Assembly: GCF_036017035.1 (NCBI RefSeq)
Contig: NZ_JAYXHS010000005.1
Span: 189,170 to 253,169 of the forward strand
Origin: Viridibacterium silvisoli
Lineage (GTDB): Bacteria > Pseudomonadota > Gammaproteobacteria > Burkholderiales > Rhodocyclaceae
Length of the DNA: 64,000 nucleotides
Reading direction: 5' to 3'
Shown: positions 59,650-64,000 of the stretch, one piece after another
Numbering within the stretch: position 1 is the first letter of the stretch
Layout: every line of letters begins with the position of its first letter
Position numbers and translations under genes: made by a program
The notes under the pieces: model-generated
Seen by the model: only the letters and a program-made list of their open reading frames with translations
Told to the model about the DNA's origin: nothing
The model's database searches: none

Positions 59650-60804
59650 CTATTCAACCGAGACCGCAGTGAGCTGCCTCAACTGCAACAAGGTCTCGCG
59701 CAACACTTCCAGAAATCGCTTCACATCTTCCAGCTTCGTCGTCGCACCCATGCTCACACGTACCGCTCCACGCGCCAGTTGCGGAACCACGCCCATCGCC
59801 AGCAAGGTCCGCGAGGGTTCGGGATTGGCGCTCGAACATGCCGCGCCACTCGCAATCGCAAAACCCGCGCGATCCAGCTTGCCTACCAGCGTGTCGCCAT
59901 CGACACCTTCGAAGGCAAAATAACTCGTATTCGGCAAACGCGGTTCGACACCACCAAACACCCGCGCATCCAGCGCCGACAACCCGGCTTCCAGTAAATC
60001 GCGCGCGGCACGCATGTTTGCGCTGCGCATCCCTAACTCACTGCTCGCCAACTCACACGCGGCGCCAAACCCCACGATCGCGGCGACATTTTCGGTGCCT
60101 GAGCGCAAACCACGCTCATGACCGCCGCCCGCAATCAGGGCCTGCAACTCCAGCCGCTTGTCCAGCACCAAGGCGCCAGCGCCAATCGGCCCGCCAATCT
60201 TGTGCGATGACAAAGTCATCGCATTCACACCCAATTCGCGAAACGCCACGGGGATTTTCCCGAGCGCCTGCACCGCATCGCTGTGCAGAAAACCACCCGC
60301 CTGCTTTACGACTGCCGACAGCGCTGCAACGTCATTCACTGCACCGCACTCGTTGTTCGCCAGCATCTGCGACACCAGCATCGGCCGCTTCGCCGTGATC
60401 AACTCCTGCGCGGCCTCTACATCCAGATGGCCATCAAGCTTCACCGGCAACTCCAGCACCGACCACCCTTGCCGCACCAACTGCTTCGCAGGCTCGCGAA
60501 CGCACGGATGTTCCGTCGCACCGATTGCAATCACGCCCGGCTTCAAGAGCGCTGCGGCGCCTTTCACAAACAGGTTGTTCGCTTCCGAACCACCGCTCGT
60601 GAAAACCACTTCAGTCGCATGCGCACCGACCGCTGCTGCAACCTGTTGCCGCGCGCGATCGATTGCATCGCGCGTCAGCCTTCCATACTCATGTCGACTC
60701 GACGCATTGCCGAATCGCTCGCGCAGGTACGGCAACATCACCTCAAACACGCGCGCATCAATCTGCGTGCTGGCGTTGTTGTCGAGATACAGCGGCGCGA
60801 ACAT
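59650..60804 (-). CDS. Second cysteine desulfurase (NifS/IscS-like)
   Basis: A 384-residue paralogue of IscS lying between iscR and iscS. YLDNNASTQIDARV, the PLP Lys in TLSSHKIGGPIG and the active Cys in SGAACSSANPEPS are all present, so it should be active. The C-terminal tail is shorter and lacks the IscS-type WDMxKDGxDL region, so its sulfur acceptor may differ. ATG at 60804, nine bases after iscR. Confidence 0.9.
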   Translation of the reverse strand: MFAPLYLDNNASTQIDARVFEVMLPYLRERFGNASSRHEYGRLTRDAIDRARQQVAAAVGAHATEVVFTSGGSEANNLFVKGAAALLKPGVIAIGATEHPCVREPAKQLVRQGWSVLELPVKLDGHLDVEAAQELITAKRPMLVSQMLANNECGAVNDVAALSAVVKQAGGFLHSDAVQALGKIPVAFRELGVNAMTLSSHKIGGPIGAGALVLDKRLELQALIAGGGHERGLRSGTENVAAIVGFGAACELASSELGMRSANMRAARDLLEAGLSALDARVFGGVEPRLPNTSYFAFEGVDGDTLVGKLDRAGFAIASGAACSSANPEPSRTLLAMGVVPQLARGAVRVSMGATTKLEDVKRFLEVLRETLLQLRQLTAVSVE

Positions 60805-60813
60805 CTATTTCTC

Positions 60814-61320
60814 TCAGACCTGCGCCGACACCACGTCAACCGGCCCAGCCACGACCTTCGTGCTGCATTCGCGTGCTTCACGGAACATGGTCACTTCATG
60901 CTCTTTGCTGCATCGCTGACGCTGCTGTTCTACCAGCCCGGCCAAAGTCACGGATGCCAGATACTCGAACATGCGCTTGTTGAGATTCGTCCACAGATCG
61001 TGCGTCATGCAACGACCTTCGTCATGACAGTTTTCCTTGCCACCGCACTGCGTCGCATCCAATGGCTCGTCGACCGCGACGATCACGTCCGCCACCGAAA
61101 CCGACTCCATCGGCTTGGCCAAGGTATAGCCGCCGCCTGGCCCGCGCACGCTGGCAACCAGCTCATGGCGGCGCAACTTGCCAAAGAGCTGTTCAAGATA
61201 GGAAAGCGAAATGCCTTGCCGCTCGCTGATGCCGGCAAGCGTGACGGGCCCATCGCCCTGGCGTAAAGCCAGATCGATCATCGCCGTTACGGCAAATCGT
61301 CCCTTGGTAGTCAGCCTCAT
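60814..61320 (-). CDS. iscR: Fe-S sensing Rrf2 repressor IscR
   Basis: A 168-residue Rrf2-family regulator. The winged HTH is MRLTTKGRFAVTAMIDLAL...GISLSYLEQLFGKLRR, and the [2Fe-2S] ligands are Cys in ATQCGGKENCHDEGRC plus the nearby His in MTHDLW. In holo form it represses its own operon. GGAGAG precedes the ATG at 61320. First gene of the isc operon, with tandem operators directly upstream. Confidence 0.95.
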   Translation of the reverse strand: MRLTTKGRFAVTAMIDLALRQGDGPVTLAGISERQGISLSYLEQLFGKLRRHELVASVRGPGGGYTLAKPMESVSVADVIVAVDEPLDATQCGGKENCHDEGRCMTHDLWTNLNKRMFEYLASVTLAGLVEQQRQRCSKEHEVTMFREARECSTKVVAGPVDVVSAQV

Positions 61321-61357
61321 ATCACTCTCCGGCACAGGGCGTTGCCCGCCTGCGCAA

Positions 61358-61410
61358 ATACCCGATCAATTTCCTCAAGTATAAAATACCCGACTAAATC
61401 GATCAAGGAT
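61358..61410 (-). promoter_or_regulatory. isc promoter with two IscR type-1 sites
   Basis: Two 25-bp sites fitting the IscR type-1 palindrome start ATACCCGA (61358-61382, ending CAAGTAT) and ATACCCGACTAAA (61386-61410, ending CAAGGAT), three bases apart. On the minus strand TTGATC (61406-61401) and TATACT (61383-61378), 17 bases apart, form a sigma-70 promoter; site 2 covers the -35 and site 1 the -10. Confidence 0.8.
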
Positions 61411-61441
61411 TTTGCCGCGCAACAGCCGGAAAATGGGCAAA

Positions 61442-62188
61442 TCAATCAACGATGCGCGACAGATAGTCGTGATCGAACTGCTTCGAGTCAGCCACATCGG
61501 ACTCGTTGCAGAGCCCCGCGGCCTTGAGGCGCTCGACCAGCGCATCAATACGCTTGTCCTGCTCCGAGGCGTGATCGAGCAAGGCATGCAAGGCTTTGCT
61601 CAGGGGGTCATCCATATCGCGCGTGATGCCATAGGCAGAGAAACCCTGCACATCGGCACTGTGATCGCGGTCTTTGGTCTCAATCACGCGCGCAGGAATA
61701 CCCACAGCCGTGGCGCCAGCCGGCACAGGCTTCGTCACCACCGCGTTCGAGCCGATCTTGGCGCCCTCACCCACTGTAAAGCCGCCAAGAACCTTGGCGC
61801 CGGCGCCCACAACAACGCCATGCTCCAGCGTGGGATGGCGCTTCACGCCCCGATACAAGGAGGTGCCGCCCAGCGTCACGCCTTGGTAGATCGTGCAATC
61901 GTCACCGACTTCGGCCGTCTCACCGATGACCACGCCGGTCCCATGATCGATGAACACGCGGCGGCCGATCTTCGCGCCGGGATGAATCTCGATGCCAGTC
62001 CACCAACGCGAAAACACGGAGACAGAACGCCCGAGCCAGAAGAAACCGCGACGCCACAATGCGTGGGAAATGCGATGGACAAACAAGGCGTGAATGCCCG
62101 GATAACACGTGAGCACTTCCAGCCTGCTGCGTGCGGCTGGATCCCGCGACAGAACGCTGTTGATGTCTTCACGCAAGTGGGCAAACAT
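61442..62188 (-). CDS. cysE: Serine O-acetyltransferase CysE
   Basis: A 248-residue hexapeptide-repeat acetyltransferase that makes O-acetylserine, the substrate of CysM. The N-terminal helical part (about 1-60) is short, as in the NifP/EpsC-like CysE of many bacteria. Left-handed beta-helix: IHPGAKIGRRVFIDHGTGVV, with catalytic His in DHGTG, and GGTSLYRGVKRHPTLEHGVV. A Lys/Asp/His C-terminal tail follows. Upstream of iscR on the same strand. Confidence 0.92.
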   Translation of the reverse strand: MFAHLREDINSVLSRDPAARSRLEVLTCYPGIHALFVHRISHALWRRGFFWLGRSVSVFSRWWTGIEIHPGAKIGRRVFIDHGTGVVIGETAEVGDDCTIYQGVTLGGTSLYRGVKRHPTLEHGVVVGAGAKVLGGFTVGEGAKIGSNAVVTKPVPAGATAVGIPARVIETKDRDHSADVQGFSAYGITRDMDDPLSKALHALLDHASEQDKRIDALVERLKAAGLCNESDVADSKQFDHDYLSRIVD

Positions 62189-62221
62189 GAAATGCCTTTT
62201 AAAGTGTCTGGAAAGAAAAAG

Positions 62222-63007
62222 TCAGGAATCCTCAGGCGGCTGCCCAAGACCCGTTTCAATTGTACTGGTGCGTCGCTTCGTCACAGGTTTTTCAAAGAAG
62301 CTGATCATCCCGCGCAGGATGTTGACCTCATCCCGTTCAAGCGCAATTCGCCCGAACATGCGACGCAAACGCGGCATGAGCCGCTTGGGATTGGCCGGAT
62401 CGAAGAACCCCGTTGCCGTCGTGGCGCGCTCGATGTGCTGCATGAGCTGCTCGACTTCATCCACTGTCGCGAGCGCACCTGTCATCGAAGGAGCTTCACC
62501 AAGCGACAAAGTTGCCAGGCGCAGCTCGTAACACATCAGCTGAACCGCCGCGCCAAGGTTGAGTGACGCATATTCAGGATTGGCCGGGATCATTACCGGC
62601 AACTGGCACAAAGCCAGATCCTCATTCGACAGGCCGAAAGTTTCGTTGCCGAAGACCAACGCAACGGTTTCGCCTGTACGAATCCGCCCCGCCAGCGTTT
62701 GTGCCGCATCGCGCGACCATTGCATCGGCAAGGACAACTCGCGGCGGCGAGACGTCAGCGCGGCCGCGATCGTCACACCGGTCAGCGCTTCAGTCAGGGA
62801 GTCTGTCTGAACGGCATTGTCGAGCACGTCAGTCGCTCCTGAAGCACGCGAATAGGCTTCGCTATCGGGAAAAGACTTTGGCCGCACAAGATAGAGCGAT
62901 GAAAGCCCCATGGTTTTCATCGCGCGTGCAGCAGCACCAATATTTCCTGGATGACTCGGTTGCGTCAGGACGACACGAACGCGGCTCAAAGCCGACTGAT
63001 CCGACAT
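62222..63007 (-). CDS. trmJ: tRNA (Cm32/Um32) 2'-O-methyltransferase TrmJ
   Basis: A 261-residue SPOUT-class (TrmH-like) methyltransferase. Motif 1 is LTQPSHPGNIGAAARAMKTMG, and the SAM-knot motifs are ALVFGNETFGLSNEDL and EYASLNLGAAVQLMCYEL. The C-terminal helical extension (about 165-245) matches TrmJ. It methylates position 32 of some tRNAs. ATG at 63007; divergent from suhB across 79 bases, the order suhB-trmJ also seen in enterobacteria. Confidence 0.92.
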   Translation of the reverse strand: MSDQSALSRVRVVLTQPSHPGNIGAAARAMKTMGLSSLYLVRPKSFPDSEAYSRASGATDVLDNAVQTDSLTEALTGVTIAAALTSRRRELSLPMQWSRDAAQTLAGRIRTGETVALVFGNETFGLSNEDLALCQLPVMIPANPEYASLNLGAAVQLMCYELRLATLSLGEAPSMTGALATVDEVEQLMQHIERATTATGFFDPANPKRLMPRLRRMFGRIALERDEVNILRGMISFFEKPVTKRRTSTIETGLGQPPEDS

Positions 63008-63086
63008 ATAATAGAGGGTTTCCAAAGGCAGCTTTTTGCTCGCACGACCTCATGCGAAGCGCGCTGCCATCGCTCATTCAAAAGTC

Positions 63087-63893
63087 ATGCATCCAATACT
63101 GAACATTGCCATCAAGGCTGCGCGTCGTGGCGCAACCGTCATCAATCGCGCTTCGATGGACCTCGATCTGCTCGAAGTTCAAGCCAAACAGCCGAAGGAT
63201 TTCGTCACCGAGGTGGATCGCGCCGCAGAAGCCGCCATCATCGAAACGATTCGCGAGGCGTATCCGGAGCACAGCATTCTAGCAGAGGAGTCTGGCGCGT
63301 CCGGCGATGCTGACAACGGCGAGTTCCAATGGATCATCGACCCTCTGGATGGCACGACGAACTTCATCCACGGTTTCCCTCAGTACTGCGTGTCGATCGG
63401 CATTGCGCAGAATGGCGTGATGCAACACGGCGTGATTTACGACCCGAACCGCAATGAGCTCTTTACTGCAAGTCGCGGCAAGGGGGCCTTCCTTAACGAC
63501 CGTCGGATCCGCGTGGGCAAACGCACGCGTCTCTCCGACACCCTGATCGGTACAGGCTTTCCGTTCCGCAACTTCGAGCACATCGATGCGTATCTCGGCA
63601 TGTTCCGCGAATTGGCCGAGAAGACGGCCGGCTTGCGCCGCCCGGGCGCAGCCGCGCTTGATCTGGCCTGGGTGGCCTGCGGCAGGACGGATGGCTTCTT
63701 CGAGATGGGTCTCTCGCCGTGGGACATGGCCGCGGGAGCATTGGTGGTTCAGGAAGCTGGAGGTCTGGTGAGCGACTTCGGAGGCGAGGGGGCGTACCTC
63801 AAGACGGGCAACCTGGTGGCGGGCTCGCCCAAGATCTTCGGGCAGCTCCTGCCGATCGTGCAGAGCCACTGCGGCGAAGCCCTCAAGGCCTAG
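63087..63893 (+). CDS. suhB: Inositol-1-monophosphatase SuhB
   Basis: A 268-residue Mg2+-dependent phosphatase. Metal ligands are Glu in ILAEESG, Asp in WIIDPLDGTTNF and Asp in LSPWDMAAGALVV, all intact. In E. coli SuhB also takes part in rRNA antitermination complexes. ATG at 63087 (MHPILNIAIKAARRG). Followed by a terminator. Confidence 0.95.
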   Translation: MHPILNIAIKAARRGATVINRASMDLDLLEVQAKQPKDFVTEVDRAAEAAIIETIREAYPEHSILAEESGASGDADNGEFQWIIDPLDGTTNFIHGFPQYCVSIGIAQNGVMQHGVIYDPNRNELFTASRGKGAFLNDRRIRVGKRTRLSDTLIGTGFPFRNFEHIDAYLGMFRELAEKTAGLRRPGAAALDLAWVACGRTDGFFEMGLSPWDMAAGALVVQEAGGLVSDFGGEGAYLKTGNLVAGSPKIFGQLLPIVQSHCGEALKA

Positions 63894-63924
63894 TTTTCGG
63901 GGTAGTTGGGCGGCCCCAAACATA

Positions 63925-63958
63925 AACGCCCGGCCAAGTGATTGGCCGGGCGTTTTGT
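63925..63958 (+). terminator. Rho-independent terminator after suhB
   Basis: AACGCCCGGCCAA-GTGA-TTGGCCGGGCGTT followed by T-rich sequence. The remaining bases to the window end show no gene. Confidence 0.93.
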
Positions 63959-64000
63959 TTTGCATGTTCGCCATCGGTGAAGCCGTGATCGGCTCATGCA

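Overview
The window looks like a chromosomal segment of a motile, aerobic betaproteobacterium, most likely of the Rhodocyclales/Burkholderiales type. This is inferred from gene order (trxA-rho-rpmE, trmJ-cysE-iscR-isc, glrK-lipoprotein-glrR, a che cluster with cheZ and two cheV genes), from high G+C, and from the protein families. No rRNA, tRNA, insertion sequence, prophage or CRISPR array is visible. The sequence is densely coding, and rho-independent terminators are clear at several gene or operon ends.

Layout. 0.1-8.5 kb holds housekeeping and transport genes: a PerM-type permease, the tRNA hydroxylase trhO, an MFS exporter, a pseudouridine synthase, pssA, an ABC-F ATPase and a carboxylesterase. 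8.66-12.80 kb is an integron: an IntI-type tyrosine recombinase facing away from six small plus-strand ORFs. Four complete attC sites, one half attC and one terminal attC separate them. The cassettes encode three unrecognised proteins, a Cys-rich pentapeptide-repeat protein, a YidD-like membrane-insertion factor and a small membrane protein. 12.8-19.4 kb carries an MFS transporter, a secreted GH12 glucanase with a poly-Ser linker, a degenerate staphylococcal-nuclease-like protein, yejK, small genes and an AlkA-type glycosylase. 19.7-24.3 kb is an acyltransferase-like gene plus the GlrK/lipoprotein/GlrR two-component operon, with a sigma-54-like site in front of glrK.

24.3-31.9 kb contains secreted proteins: an OmpA-like protein, a solute-binding protein, a beta-helix lipoprotein, two EF-hand proteins and two paralogous CE12-type SGNH esterases. 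With the GH12 enzyme these suggest attack on plant cell-wall polysaccharide. 32.0-42.0 kb is housekeeping (YgiQ radical SAM, LOG protein, AEC transporter, trxA, rho, rpmE, ArnT-like transferase, a PolB-exonuclease-like protein, cysM). 42.2-53.7 kb is a minus-strand signalling and chemotaxis cluster: HD-GYP, cheR, cheB, STAS, MCP, cheV, cheV, cheY, cheZ, cheA. It has no cheW or cheD, and its CheB has a degenerate receiver. 54.5-63.0 kb is the isc iron-sulfur assembly operon with two cysteine desulfurases and two tandem IscR-type operators, followed by cysE, trmJ and the divergent suhB.

The most unusual items are the integron, especially its YidD cassette and broken attC, and a pair of about 125-bp nested-hairpin elements at 4849-4973 and 29582-29708. 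Their cores are about 84% identical, while their outer arms differ between copies but remain self-complementary and overlap the 3' end of the adjacent gene.
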